This document shows positions 8,886-17,971 of a DNA stretch of 49,060 nucleotides, piece after piece (within the stretch, counting starts at the first letter, position 1; each line of letters begins with the position of its first letter). The stretch is from Brachyspira sp. G79 (GTDB lineage: Bacteria; Spirochaetota; Brachyspiria; Brachyspirales; Brachyspiraceae), in NCBI RefSeq assembly GCF_002379365.1, contig NZ_JQIU01000008.1:2155504-2204563 (forward strand), written 5' to 3'. The notes beneath the pieces were generated by a model. That model saw only the letters and a program-made list of their open reading frames with translations, searched no databases and was not told the DNA's origin. Both the position numbers and the translations under genes were made by a program.

Positions 8886-9722
8886 ATGATATTAGATGGA
8901 AGAGAACTATCAAAAAACATAAAAGAAAATATTAAAAAAGATATAGAAATGCTTCAAAAAAAACCAAGAATAGACTTTCTATATTTTGATGATGATAAAT
9001 CAACCGAAGTATATTTTACAAGAGCAAAAAAGCAGGCAGAAAGTGTTGGAATGATAGGCTCTCTTCATAATCTGCCAGTAAATACTTCAGAAGAAGATTT
9101 CCTTACATTAATAGAATATTTAAATAAAGAAAAAGAAACAAGCGGAATAATGATACAAATGCCTCTACCTAAACATATAAGCAAGAAAAAAGTATATGAA
9201 ACTATATCTGTAGAAAAAGATGCTGATGCTATATCTCATATTAATTTGGGAAGGATATTTATGGGTGAAAATGATTTAGCTCCTTGTACAGCTAAAAGTG
9301 CAATGGCGTTGATAGAAAAATCTGGCATAAATATAGAAGGAGCAAATGCTGTTGTAATAGGAAGAAGTGAGATAGTAGGAAAACCTTTAGCTCATTTACT
9401 TCTTCAAAAATCGGCTACTGTAACAATAGCTCATTCAAAAACTAAAAATTTAAAAGAGATTTGCAAAAATGCGGATATATTATGTGTATCAATAGGAAAA
9501 TCTGAATTTATTACTGGAGATTATATTAAAGAAGGGGCTGTTGTTATAGATATAGGAATTAATGTAATGGAAGACGGATCTTTAAAAGGCGATGTAAACT
9601 TTGAAGAGGCTTCAAAAATAGCTTCTAGTATTACACCAGTACCTAATGGAGTTGGAAGTGTAACTGTAGCTATGCTTTTGAGTAATGTGCTTTATCTTCA
9701 TAAAAAATATAATAATAAATAA
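8886..9722 (+). CDS. folD: FolD: methylene-tetrahydrofolate dehydrogenase / cyclohydrolase
   Basis: 278 residues, the normal FolD length. It interconverts 5,10-methylene-, methenyl- and 10-formyl-THF in the cytosol. Visible motifs: SGIMIQMPLPKH, the KDADAI region, the NADP-binding VVIGRSEIVGKPLAHLL, VVIDIGIN and TPVPNGVGSVTVAMLL. The active-site tyrosine block reads VYFTRAKKQAE. In canonical FolD the catalytic lysine is four residues after the tyrosine, but here that position is alanine and lysines fall at +5 and +6. This lysine is needed for cyclohydrolase chemistry in characterised enzymes, so activity may be altered. An AGGAG site precedes ATG, and a terminator follows. Confidence 0.92.
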   Translation: MILDGRELSKNIKENIKKDIEMLQKKPRIDFLYFDDDKSTEVYFTRAKKQAESVGMIGSLHNLPVNTSEEDFLTLIEYLNKEKETSGIMIQMPLPKHISKKKVYETISVEKDADAISHINLGRIFMGENDLAPCTAKSAMALIEKSGINIEGANAVVIGRSEIVGKPLAHLLLQKSATVTIAHSKTKNLKEICKNADILCVSIGKSEFITGDYIKEGAVVIDIGINVMEDGSLKGDVNFEEASKIASSITPVPNGVGSVTVAMLLSNVLYLHKKYNNK

Positions 9723-9750
9723 AAAACTATATAGAACTATATAAAAAAAG

Positions 9751-9784
9751 AAAATGCTAAAATAATAAAATTTTAGCATTTTCA
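9751..9784. terminator. Bidirectional terminator between folD and the lipoprotein
   Basis: AAAATGCTAAAAT (9751-9763) pairs perfectly with ATTTTAGCATTTT (9770-9782). A runs before and T runs after allow use from both sides of this convergent junction. Confidence 0.75.
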
Positions 9785-9822
9785 AGTAAAAAGATATAAT
9801 ATATGAGTTTATAAAAAAATAA

Positions 9823-10377
9823 TTATTCTGTTTTATTCAATTTATCAGATTTAATATAAACTGTTTCTCCTTGTCCTTGTATTGTAAGATCAAAATTAGA
9901 TATAGAATCCCCTGAAACTGTCATAGACAATATATAAGTTTTTCCGTCTTCTGTTTTAGTTAAGTTATATTTGCCATTTTCTTCTTTGGCATTTTCAAAT
10001 AATACTCTTCTTGGTATATATAATTCAACAATATTTTCATCTTCATATATATCAGCATATATTTCAACATCCTCAGGCTGTGTAGTAATACCTCCAGTTC
10101 TTATAGTATGTTTTGCAATACCTTTATATACATTCGCTTTATCATTATAATGATTTTCATGACTTATAGTGTCTGTATTTTCTGCACTGTTATCATTCTC
10201 ACTAGAAGTACCTGTATTATTATCTGAATTTTTTTGATTATCTGAAGATGATGTCTCTTTTGTTTCAGTATTGCGGCTATTATTTTCTGAAACATTCACT
10301 GGATTTGCTGGATTATTTTTTGTACAAGATACAGCAAATATTATCATAATTAATATTAAAAATATTTTTGTTTTCAT
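9823..10377 (-). CDS. Lipoprotein with a Ser/Asn-rich linker
   Basis: 184 residues: lipobox FAVSC (cysteine at residue 18), then about 60 residues of low-complexity Asn/Ser/Thr/Glu linker. A compact C-terminal domain of about 105 residues follows (YKGIAKHTIRTGGITTQ, VELYIPRRVLFENA, DGKTYILSMTVSGDSISNF). The architecture is a lipid anchor, a flexible tether and a folded domain presented away from the membrane. I do not recognise the domain. An AAGGA site precedes ATG. The 273-base spacer upstream is AT-rich with no gene. Confidence 0.75.
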   Translation of the reverse strand: MKTKIFLILIMIIFAVSCTKNNPANPVNVSENNSRNTETKETSSSDNQKNSDNNTGTSSENDNSAENTDTISHENHYNDKANVYKGIAKHTIRTGGITTQPEDVEIYADIYEDENIVELYIPRRVLFENAKEENGKYNLTKTEDGKTYILSMTVSGDSISNFDLTIQGQGETVYIKSDKLNKTE

Positions 10378-10650
10378 TTTTTTCTTTCCTTATGTTTTTT
10401 ATTACAAATTAAATATAATATTTTTATACAAAAAGACAAACTTTGATAATATATAAAAATCATAATATTTATTTGTATAACTTTACATAAATATCATACT
10501 AAAAAATAACCACAAACATTTTTTTACAGAATATATATCTTATTAAAGACTTAAAATAAATTATATTTACAAATACTAGAAAAATATAATATTATGTAAA
10601 ATATTATTTAATATAAAAAATTATAATTTTTTAATAAAAAATATCAAAAA

Positions 10651-11802
10651 TTATCTAGCATACATCTGACTGTTTCTTGCCTTATAACTATTCATAAGTT
10701 TATAAACTTCATCAGGATTTAAAGCCTGTTCAACATTAATAGTAACGTTCCAAATATCGCCTTTAGAAAACCCATGCTCCTGTATCTGGGCATTACTTTG
10801 AACTTGCATCTTACCAGCTTTATTTGTTACAATCTCAGCCCCCATCTCACCTACTATTGCAGAGCCACCGTCTGGAATAATATACCCTGTTGTACCAAAT
10901 GCAAACTGCGGAGCACTAGGCGGATTAGATTTCACGCTGTCTAAAGCATTAGCTGATGATACTATACCAGAAGCTGCAGAAATAGCAGATGATATTGCAG
11001 TAGCAGATATTACAAGACCTGCTGCAAAACCAACAGGTCCTCCCTGAGCAAATGAAGCAGCAACTCCCAAAGCAGATTGTGCTATAGCAAGAGACGGTAT
11101 TAAAACTGCATCCGCTATTGCTTTTGCCTTTTCCATTTCTGCTAGTTTTACGTTATTATCCCACTCTGCATATGCTTTATTATACTCTGCCTGTGCAAGC
11201 TGTTTTTCAAGTAATTCTCTTTGAACTTGTATTTCTTTTTCTTTTTGTAAATCTTCCTTTTCTTTATCCTGTTTTTTCTTTAACTCTTCCTGCTTTATGC
11301 GTATAGCTTCAGCACTCATAGCATCTTTGCTTTCAATTGCAAGTTCAAGCTCTTCATCAAGTCTTGATAAATAGTTTTCATAATCCTCATCATCTTGAGT
11401 TCTCTTATTTTCTCTTAACTCTTTTTGATAATCGTCAAACTCCTGTAATTTATTTTTAGCTTCTTCTATTGCCTCATCATAAGAGCTTAAATCATAATGA
11501 AAAAAATCTGAAAAACTAGCACTTAAATCCTTATATATACTTGATATGCTTGAGAGAGAGTCTTTTATTTCACTAGAAAAGCTTTTTATATCAGCTTTAT
11601 TTATACTATTATCAAGTGAGTTTATAGAAGTTTCTATACTATCTATAGAAGTTTTTGCCTCTGCTGCTGAACTTGAAAACTCATTAAAAGAATCCTTTGA
11701 AGTATTAAAAAATAAAGAAGTTTCATATGCTGAATTTATTTTCTTTATACTTTCTTCTATATTCTGTAATTCTTTATTTGTACTCACGAAATTATTACTC
11801 AT
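10651..11802 (-). CDS. Short phage tail tape measure protein
   Basis: About 383 residues. The first 240 are coiled-coil-rich (many Glu/Lys/Ser heptads, including a long KQDKEKEDLQKEKEIQ segment). Next comes a hydrophobic Gly/Ala patch (about 240-290: SLAIAQSALGVAASFAQGG). The C-terminal motif AFGTTGYIIPDGGSAIVGEMGAE is typical of tape-measure and tail-fibre-adjacent proteins. ATG at 11802 is preferred to an upstream TTG at 11814. At roughly 0.15 nm per residue this would set a tail of about 57 nm. It is the last phage gene here; no tail-tip, baseplate or lysis gene follows. Confidence 0.75.
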   Translation of the reverse strand: MSNNFVSTNKELQNIEESIKKINSAYETSLFFNTSKDSFNEFSSSAAEAKTSIDSIETSINSLDNSINKADIKSFSSEIKDSLSSISSIYKDLSASFSDFFHYDLSSYDEAIEEAKNKLQEFDDYQKELRENKRTQDDEDYENYLSRLDEELELAIESKDAMSAEAIRIKQEELKKKQDKEKEDLQKEKEIQVQRELLEKQLAQAEYNKAYAEWDNNVKLAEMEKAKAIADAVLIPSLAIAQSALGVAASFAQGGPVGFAAGLVISATAISSAISAASGIVSSANALDSVKSNPPSAPQFAFGTTGYIIPDGGSAIVGEMGAEIVTNKAGKMQVQSNAQIQEHGFSKGDIWNVTINVEQALNPDEVYKLMNSYKARNSQMYAR

Positions 11803-11902
11803 ACTCTTAAACAAACCTCTATATAAAAACTCAATAATATACTTGTTTCAAAACTCAATTTATTAATATTATAGTTTTTTAATTTAATATTTTTTTAATT
11901 AT

Positions 11903-12005
11903 AGTTAGGGCTTTGCTGCGAAGCACACAGTCATACCAAACCCAACTTCTTTTGCCGAATAGGATCCTACTCGGTGGTGCCCCAAAGAAACAAAAGACTG
12001 CATGT
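11903..12005. repeat. Mosaic intergenic repeat copy
   Basis: A GC-richer island in AT-rich DNA. It shares the modules GGGCTTTGC, GCGAAGCACACAGTC, CAACTTCTTTT and CCCAAAGAA-CAAAAG-ACTGCA with copies at 16186, 16737, 35704 and 38058. The CTTCTTTT/AAAGAA parts can pair into a hairpin. There is no coding frame. It lies between the tape measure and the chaperone gene. Confidence 0.65.
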
Positions 12006-12129
12006 TATATATACTAAAATGATAGTTTATACAACATGCAAACATCATATTTCTGATTTTAAAAATTAAATAATTTCATATTTAATGTTGTCAAGTAGTT
12101 TTGAAATAAGTCTAATAAAACAAATAAAT

Positions 12130-12788
12130 CTAATTAGAAACTTTCAAAGCCTTATCTATCAAAATCTTAAATCTAAAAACAGCATAATTAAGACCTAATC
12201 TCAAATAATCATCTTCATCATAACTGCAATATACAAATCTCCCGCTTATTATCTGATACCAAGCCTCAAGTATTATTTTATTCCAAAACAAAGAAGCTGT
12301 ATACAGGCTTATAAGAGAGTCATTAAAATAACAAAAATCATCATATTTAACTTCTCTATTATTAAAAGCATAATGGGTAAGATTATCAATTTCTGTCTGT
12401 TCTATTATAGAAAAGTGAGATAAATTACCCGCTACATAATTCTTCTCTCCAGCAAAAAACTTTTTATCACCTGTGCAAACTCATTAATATCTTTAGTGCT
12501 CCATTCATCAAGAAGACTTACAGCAAGCATACCATTTATTCTAACATCAAGCCATTTAAAAATATCATCATCAATAATCTTCTCTTCTTTCTCTCTAACA
12601 TATTTAATATTTTCATTAAAGCTAGGACGATTAATAGATATTACATCATCGCTTTTAAACTTACTTCCTAAAGTAGAGCGGCTAAACACTTTAACAGGTA
12701 CAATATTTTCACCATCATCTTTATAAACAATTTCTTCTACAATATATCTATTAAAAAAATCATTACATTTAAATTCAAGTTTTTCCAT
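12130..12788 (-). CDS. Tail assembly chaperone pair (gpG/gpGT-like) with putative -1 frameshift
   Basis: The 0-frame product (12788 to 12432) is 118 residues and ends at TAG. A second frame with no start codon continues for 107 codons to a stop at 12130. The two overlap at TTTTTTG (plus-strand 12453-12459), which sits in the 0 frame as T TTT TTG, a -1 slippery heptamer. Slippage gives a 219-residue fusion reading SFL then AGEKNYVAGNLSHF. The position between the tail tube and tape measure genes is where long-tailed phages encode frameshifted tail chaperones. An alternative is a missing T in the run, which gives the same joined frame. No sequence homology to gpG was recognised. Confidence 0.6.
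12453..12459 (-). promoter_or_regulatory. Putative -1 programmed ribosomal frameshift site
   Basis: The heptamer T TTT TTG is in register with codons 110-112 of the upstream frame. A tandem -1 slip enters the downstream open frame at GCT. Confidence 0.5.
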
Positions 12789-12926
12789 TTTTTTATATAC
12801 TCCAAAAAATATAAGGATATTTTCATATTTTCCTTAATATTTGCATTTATAGACTATTTTTTATTATAATACTTTATACTCTAATTTTTACCTTGATTTT
12901 ATTAATATAAGGTTTATAATATTTTC

Positions 12927-13277
12927 ATGAAAATAAAAGTTATTATATTAATTTTTTACTGTTTAAAATTATATTCTTTCAATTTTAATAATATTTTCTT
13001 TTCACAAAATATAAAAAATTATTTTAATATATTTGATATCACTTATAATAAAAATATTTTAACTGATAAATTTAATACATATAATCAATCAAATATCTAT
13101 AATAATTTATATTCATTATCCAAAAATACTTTTGAATTTAAATACAAACCAAATAAAATTAATTTTGAATATTCAAACAGTACATTCCTATCAAATATGA
13201 TAACACTAGAAAAAGACAAATATAATTCATTAATAAAAAAAATAAATTATATCAAAATAAATCCTCTCTATCTGTAA
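12927..13277 (+). CDS. Possible small exported protein, opposite strand in tail cluster
   Basis: A 116-residue frame on the plus strand, inside an otherwise minus-strand operon. It starts with a hydrophobic segment (MKIKVIILIFYCLKLYS) that could be a signal peptide and continues as an Asn/Tyr/Lys/Phe-rich protein. Its last 26 bases overlap the end of the tail tube gene. The ribosome site is weak (AAGG about 14 bases upstream), and composition alone could create such a frame in this DNA. It does fill a 460-base gap that holds nothing else. Doubtful. Confidence 0.35.
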   Translation: MKIKVIILIFYCLKLYSFNFNNIFFSQNIKNYFNIFDITYNKNILTDKFNTYNQSNIYNNLYSLSKNTFEFKYKPNKINFEYSNSTFLSNMITLEKDKYNSLIKKINYIKINPLYL

Positions 13278-14649
13278 ATGCTATCAAATAATTACTGTTC
13301 ATATCATTTGACTGCTCTACAGCTTTAAAATTATTTAAAGATATTGAAAGTTCTTTAGGCTCTATTGCTGGAAATGACGGACTTCCTCCTACATCTGAAC
13401 TTACAAACACAAAAGGGTAATCTTTATTTTTAAATCTCGTTTTTGATGATATTATGAACGACTGCCTGTTTCCATTTAAAACCCTGTCATAAAATATCTC
13501 TTTTGACTGAGCATTAAAAACTGCATTGCCTGAAAAACTAAGTGTAAACTTTGAATTTGGAAAGCTGTATCTTTTTGCTGAAATATTAAACTTCTCCTCT
13601 TTAGTCCATTCAAATGATAAAGAAACATCGCTTACAGAGGAAGCCTCTGTTCCATTAATAAAAAGTTTGGTAGGATATTTTGAAGTCTGTGCCATTACAA
13701 CATCTCTTTCTTCTGCTCTCTCTTCGTATAAAACTGCATCTTTATCTATTTTTTCTTCATCTAAAGCCCATAAGGAAGAAGTTATTTCTGTCATAGCCTT
13801 ATTTGCAAAATTGAAATTTATTGATTTACTTTCACAGCCTATATATTGATTTCCGTCCATATTCTTTGAGCTGTCATACAAAGCTATATTATAATACTGT
13901 GCTTCTCCGAATCTTGGGGCTATTATACTTTGATATTTTGAATATTTCTTTTTACTATCTTCTGTAAATAGCCCGCTCTCTATAAGACCTACTCTTTTGA
14001 AACTGAGTAAATATTCTGTTTTATTATTTTCAGTATTATACTCTTTTAATTCATTTATTATATTAGTAAAATCAATATCATCTTCTTCGCTTCCTGTTAT
14101 TAAAAATGCTTTTATATTTGTTATTTTATTTAAAGCATCAATCAAATCTTTCTGCTTCATAGAAGTATAAATATCAATAAAATTACTACTATAACTGTCA
14201 TCTTCTTCTATGATAATTTCAAGCATATTAATACTTTCATCTTCTGAAGACTTATTAAATCTAACAGCAAAATTATTAAAAGAGTTAATGCAAAGCATAT
14301 TTCCTGATGTTTCTTTTGTATGAACATTAGCCCATATTAAACTAGCGTAGTATGCATTAGAATTAGGAAAAGCCCCATAGGAAATATCTCCTGCATAAGT
14401 GGTAGCTCCCGCATAGCTTTCAGAAGAAGGAGAGCCTATATAGTCCTTACTCATTGATTCTGTAGTAGGAGTAAGTCCCACTTGCGAAGGATATATTAAA
14501 TATTTTCCTTTAACATCATCAGAAGAGAAATCTATTTTTTCATCTCTCTTTTTTGTCTTTGCTATTCTTACTTTATAACTAGAACCGCTTACAACTTTTA
14601 AGCCGTCCTCATCATTCATTAAATTACCTTTCAAATCAAAAATGCTCAT
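13252..14649 (-). CDS. Phage tail tube (major tail) protein, probable
   Basis: 465 residues. Near residues 53-100 it shows the pattern GLTPTTESMSKDYIG, then ATTYAGDISYGAFPNSNAYYASLIW. This matches the P-T-E/(Y)-x-G-x-(S/T)-x-G-x(L) region of long-tailed phage tube proteins of the Phage_tube_2 type, in which the N-terminal strand pairs build the tube ring. The length allows extra domains after the tube fold (an Ig-like or decoration part around residues 330-465). I considered a Mu-like sheath because of size and position, but the tube motif fits better. It is followed by the chaperone pair and tape measure, the classic order. Confidence 0.6.
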   Translation of the reverse strand: MSIFDLKGNLMNDEDGLKVVSGSSYKVRIAKTKKRDEKIDFSSDDVKGKYLIYPSQVGLTPTTESMSKDYIGSPSSESYAGATTYAGDISYGAFPNSNAYYASLIWANVHTKETSGNMLCINSFNNFAVRFNKSSEDESINMLEIIIEEDDSYSSNFIDIYTSMKQKDLIDALNKITNIKAFLITGSEEDDIDFTNIINELKEYNTENNKTEYLLSFKRVGLIESGLFTEDSKKKYSKYQSIIAPRFGEAQYYNIALYDSSKNMDGNQYIGCESKSINFNFANKAMTEITSSLWALDEEKIDKDAVLYEERAEERDVVMAQTSKYPTKLFINGTEASSVSDVSLSFEWTKEEKFNISAKRYSFPNSKFTLSFSGNAVFNAQSKEIFYDRVLNGNRQSFIISSKTRFKNKDYPFVFVSSDVGGSPSFPAIEPKELSISLNNFKAVEQSNDMNSNYLIAFTDREDLF

Positions 14650-14689
14650 TATTATACACTCACAATTTTTAAAATTATTTTACGCAAAA

Positions 14690-14845
14690 AATATTTTATA
14701 CATTCCCGCCCGCCCACCCCCAAATCTACTCTACGCAAAATGTATAAATTAACACGCGTTAAACTTAACCCATATAATATAAATAAAATAATAATTCTAA
14801 TACCAACTATATATAAAATCCCGTTCAACGCGTGGATAATAAATT
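14690..14845. repeat. Repeat related to the ACGCACG/CGTGCGT element
   Basis: Contains CCCGCCCGCCCACCCCC, then ACACGCGTTAAACTTAACCC and, about 80 bases later, TTCAACGCGTGG. The inner layout matches the segment bounded by AACGCACG and CGTGCGT in the repeats at 43203-43560 and 47480-47840. It looks like a diverged partial copy and is non-coding. Confidence 0.5.
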
Positions 14846-14857
14846 TTATTAATAATA

Positions 14858-15130
14858 TTAAATGCTTTCTAAAACTACATTCTCCAAAACATCGCTGTTA
14901 TTAACAGTTATGATTCCCTCTTTTGTAGTATATCCTTCAAGACTTACTTGATAATTTATAACTTCAGCATTTTTATAAGCTCCAAAATATTTTTCTTCTT
15001 CATTCATTATTATTTTGGCATTCTCTGGAGAAGAAGTGATTTTTACTTTATAAAGTTTATCTCTGTTTTGAACATAATCATAAACTTTTTTATTAAATGA
15101 ATTATTAATTAAATTAGTAAAGAACTTCAT
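14858..15130 (-). CDS. Small PEGA-like protein in the phage cluster
   Basis: 90 residues. The segment KVKITSSPENAKIIMNEEEKYFG, VSLEGYTTKEGIITV resembles a single PEGA repeat (TSxPxxAxVxxxxxxxG, then a GY near the end). PEGA is a small beta domain found in surface and envelope proteins. Here it probably decorates the virion or has a structural role; no signal peptide is present. The start overlaps the upstream gene by 17 bases, indicating coupled translation. It precedes the tube gene. Confidence 0.6.
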   Translation of the reverse strand: MKFFTNLINNSFNKKVYDYVQNRDKLYKVKITSSPENAKIIMNEEEKYFGAYKNAEVINYQVSLEGYTTKEGIITVNNSDVLENVVLESI

Positions 15131-15671
15131 TTAAATAACTCCCTGTCATAATCTTGAAATTAATATCAAGAGAAAAATTAACCCCTCTTATAGATGAAAA
15201 ATCATTAAACTGTCTTTTGCTGTTTTCACTGTCAAATGAAGGAGCTTCCCATTTGATAATAGGAGATAATGCTATACGTTCGCCCTCATCATTGAGTTTT
15301 GATATCCAATAACGTGCTGCCTGATTAAGTGCCAAAGGTATGATATTATAAGCTAAAAATGATTCTCCAGCTTTAAGCTCTTTATATACTGTAGCTTTTA
15401 AACATATATCATCAGCAAAACCTGCAGAGTCCCCTATATATGAATTGCTTCCCCTGCTCTCACCTTCCGCTATTGAAGCCCAAAGAAATGATTTGCTCAT
15501 AGACCTCAAAGCTCCTAAACTGAAATATTCTATTTTTAATTTATCATCTAAAAGTTTATTTAATTGGTTATCGCCTTCAACTTTATTGCCAGACAAATCA
15601 ATATATTCATCAGCCATAAAGTTCATAAAATTATCTAAAACATATATAACGCTGTTTTTAAAATGTATCAT
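15114..15671 (-). CDS. Phage head-tail connector or tail terminator candidate
   Basis: 185 residues with no signal or membrane segment. Position is the main evidence: it lies between a connector-like gene and the tail tube gene, where head completion and tail terminator proteins are usually encoded. The sequence (ALRSMSKSFLWASIAEG, ARYWISKLNDEGERIALSPIIKWEAPSF) is not one I recognise. An AAGG site precedes ATG, and the end overlaps the PEGA-like gene by 17 bases. The functional call is inference from synteny. Confidence 0.5.
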   Translation of the reverse strand: MIHFKNSVIYVLDNFMNFMADEYIDLSGNKVEGDNQLNKLLDDKLKIEYFSLGALRSMSKSFLWASIAEGESRGSNSYIGDSAGFADDICLKATVYKELKAGESFLAYNIIPLALNQAARYWISKLNDEGERIALSPIIKWEAPSFDSENSKRQFNDFSSIRGVNFSLDINFKIMTGSYLNEVLY

Positions 15672-15710
15672 AATAAACCTTTTGATTTTTTATTTATTTT
15701 TTAGTACGAT

Positions 15711-16094
15711 TTAAGGCTTTTTTATTCTGCCTTCTAAACTAACACTATCATAACTATTTTCTCCAACTACAATGCTTGATAAATCTTTTATAGCAAACTC
15801 TTTTAAACGCAGACTTTCTGTACGAATAAAGTTTATCAAGTCGCTGTTTGATACAAAATTAACAGTTAAAAGCCTTGCTACATCATAGCATATATAATTT
15901 TTTATAGATATATATGGAAGCCCGTTTTCTTCTGTAGGCTCTGTATAATTCATATTCAAAATCATTCTTCTAAACTGAATAGTATAACTTTTAAGCTGCT
16001 CTTCTAAAAAGTCTGTATCAATATCATCATAGTTAAACATTTTAAATATGCTTTTAAAATAATTTATATCAGGCTCGTAAATATATTCCTGCAT
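15711..16094 (-). CDS. Phage head completion / adaptor protein candidate
   Basis: About 127 residues. Start 16094 is preferred because AAGGAAATTAAT lies directly before that ATG, while the upstream ATG at 16118 contributes only KLKKEIN. The all-alpha, acidic profile (ITFKMFNYDD-like start, YICYDVARLLTVNFVSNSDLINFIRTESLRLKEF) and position between capsid and connector genes recall the small helical adaptor proteins (gp36/DUF1320-like or gp6-like). The family is not confirmed. Confidence 0.5.
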   Translation of the reverse strand: MQEYIYEPDINYFKSIFKMFNYDDIDTDFLEEQLKSYTIQFRRMILNMNYTEPTEENGLPYISIKNYICYDVARLLTVNFVSNSDLINFIRTESLRLKEFAIKDLSSIVVGENSYDSVSLEGRIKKP

Positions 16095-16185
16095 ATTAAT
16101 TTCCTTTTTTAGTTTCAATATGCTGTCTAAAATATATAGACTTATTTAAAACTAAATTTATTAATGCATATAGTTTTTTATTTAT

Positions 16186-16248
16186 AGTTGGGGCTTTGCC
16201 CCAAACCCCACTTCTTTTGGTGACCCAAAGAAGCAAAAGGACTGCATA
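16186..16248. repeat. Mosaic intergenic repeat copy (short form)
   Basis: Modules GGGGCTTTGCCCC, AAACCCCACTTCTTTTGG, TGACCCAAAGAAGCAAAAGG and ACTGCA. It contains two nested palindromes: GGGGC/GCCCC, and CTTCTTTTGG with CCCAAAGAAG. It is almost identical to the copy at 35704 and to the right half of the copy at 16737. Confidence 0.7.
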
Positions 16249-16390
16249 TTTATATATTAAAATAATAAATTATATAAATAATATATAAAACATTATATTT
16301 TTAATTTATAATATAAATAATATTATATTTAATCTTATAAATTACTTTTGAAAAAATCTAATATAATTTAAGACAGCACATAAAAATAAA

Positions 16391-16687
16391 TTAAGCCTCA
16401 AGCTCTTTTATCTTTTCTTTTAACTTTCTGTTTTCTTCTTTAAGATAATTGATAACATCATCAGGCTTCATCTTCTCTCTTATAAGCTCCTCTGCTTCAT
16501 TTTTACTTATAATCAAAAAAGAATCGCTTAAAGATATATTTAAATCGCTTTCAACTATTACCTTGCATCTTCTCTCATGCACATCTCTAAAGAAATATCC
16601 CACTCTTGATACAACATAATCATTAGCTTTTATTTCTTTATTAGTAATACTATTTTCTAAAAAAAATAATAAAGATTTCTTTGACAT
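16391..16687 (-). CDS. Hypothetical 98-aa protein in capsid region
   Basis: 98 residues ending in a Lys/Glu coiled coil (EENRKLKEKIKELEA). The middle has a beta-like stretch (DYVVSRVGYFFRDVHERRCKVIVESDL). A GAGG site precedes ATG. It lies between capsid and adaptor genes, flanked on both sides by mosaic repeats. A minor virion or assembly role is possible, but I do not recognise it. Confidence 0.6.
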   Translation of the reverse strand: MSKKSLLFFLENSITNKEIKANDYVVSRVGYFFRDVHERRCKVIVESDLNISLSDSFLIISKNEAEELIREKMKPDDVINYLKEENRKLKEKIKELEA

Positions 16688-16736
16688 AGTGCCTCTTTTT
16701 TATTTATTAATTATATGAATATTAAATTTTGGATTT

Positions 16737-16818
16737 GTGGAGACTAGCCCTGCGAAGCACACAGTCGTGCCACACCCCCACTTCTTTTGGTGACCCAAAG
16801 AAGCAAAAGGACTGCATT
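16737..16818. repeat. Mosaic intergenic repeat copy (long form)
   Basis: Combines the GCGAAGCACACAGTCGTGCCACAC module (also at 11930) with the CTTCTTTTGGTGACCCAAAG / GCAAAAGGACTGCA module (also at 16210 and 35725). This shows that the repeats are assembled from exchangeable parts. Confidence 0.7.
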
Positions 16819-16908
16819 TGATGAAATATATGTTTAAGTGTACCCCAAATATTTGTTTATATATATAAAATGCAGTTATTTAAAAAATCTAAAATAAATA
16901 TTTAATTA

Positions 16909-17952
16909 TCAAGACAAGCTCAAGTCTATTTTACAGAAGCCGTAAGGGTTGGAAGCTACTGTGCATCTCTTTGTTCTTGTTCTCCACAAATTATTGCCCA
17001 ATATATCAACTTCTCTTATATCATGATTTAAATATACCACCTCTTTTATTGAAGCCATATCAAGTATATTAGATGAAGTTGTAAACATATAAATTGATGA
17101 GCCTGTCCATATATCTGTAAGATTTTCTAGCTGATATATTTGATCCACTTCATGATCATCAGCAACTCTAAATGCTGTACCTACAACTGTTATTCCGCTT
17201 GTTACTGCATTAAAAATATCTGGTCTGAATGCTTTATATTTGCCGTTAGCGTCATTTCCAATCATTGATATGTAATTAGAAAATAATCTGAATAAACCTT
17301 GAAGTTTAATATACACATCTATTGGAATAACTATATAAAGTTTCTGTCCGTTATTTTGAAGCTCCATTCTGTCATTAAATAGATTTCCTCCAACAGCATA
17401 ATTCAAATATTTAGCCAAATCTATAAATGAAGAGAAGAAATTATCAATATCAGCCTCTGTCCAAGTGCTTATAGGTTTTGCAGTTAAATCAACAGTGTTT
17501 GTACTTCCGTAAAGACTAGCATCTGTAACTTTTGCTGCTAGGTTTCTTTCTCTTAAAAGCCCTAATCTTGATACAAGTTTCTGAGCTATATAATTTAAAA
17601 TCTCTTCACCTGCTTTTTTCTCATCTCTTGAATAAAGTTCATTAATCTCTTCTATTCTATTAATATCTATTCCAATATAATATTCTTCAGGCTCCATTTT
17701 AAAAACTCTAGCCTCATGTTTAGGATACTCATTGAAAATATTTAAATCTCCCAAAGAAGTACCGCCGTACATGTTTTTGAGATTAAATGCCGTATTATCT
17801 AAATCACCTCCTATAGCTCCCTGAGAAACACCGACAAAAATCTCTGGTATATATTTACTCACAAAATTAGTCTGCCCCATATATCTAGGCATTTCTTTAT
17901 TGATAATTGGAAAAAGTTTATTTTGTATATTTTGTAAATTAGGTATGCTCAT
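16909..17952 (-). CDS. Phage major capsid protein
   Basis: 347 residues (about 39 kDa). Around residues 85-150 it shows the pattern EEYYIGIDINRIEEINELYSRD, then ILNYIAQKLVSRLGLLRERNLAAKVTDASLYGS, followed by WTEADIDNFF. That order (two linked helices, an R/E-rich helix with A-x-L/K, then a tryptophan after a loop) is typical of HK97-fold capsid proteins of the Mu/E-type group. It sits directly after the decoration gene and protease, the normal head-gene order. The size fits the 38-kDa capsid protein (Hvp38) reported for VSH-1, but identity is untested. A good AGGAG site precedes ATG. Confidence 0.72.
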   Translation of the reverse strand: MSIPNLQNIQNKLFPIINKEMPRYMGQTNFVSKYIPEIFVGVSQGAIGGDLDNTAFNLKNMYGGTSLGDLNIFNEYPKHEARVFKMEPEEYYIGIDINRIEEINELYSRDEKKAGEEILNYIAQKLVSRLGLLRERNLAAKVTDASLYGSTNTVDLTAKPISTWTEADIDNFFSSFIDLAKYLNYAVGGNLFNDRMELQNNGQKLYIVIPIDVYIKLQGLFRLFSNYISMIGNDANGKYKAFRPDIFNAVTSGITVVGTAFRVADDHEVDQIYQLENLTDIWTGSSIYMFTTSSNILDMASIKEVVYLNHDIREVDILGNNLWRTRTKRCTVASNPYGFCKIDLSLS

Positions 17953-17971
17953 ATTATATTTAACTCCTACT

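Noticed and set aside
13252-14649. Mu gpL-like contractile tail sheath
   Set aside because: Size and position allowed it, but the tube-type motif near residues 53-100 and the following chaperone plus tape-measure order fit a non-contractile tail tube better.
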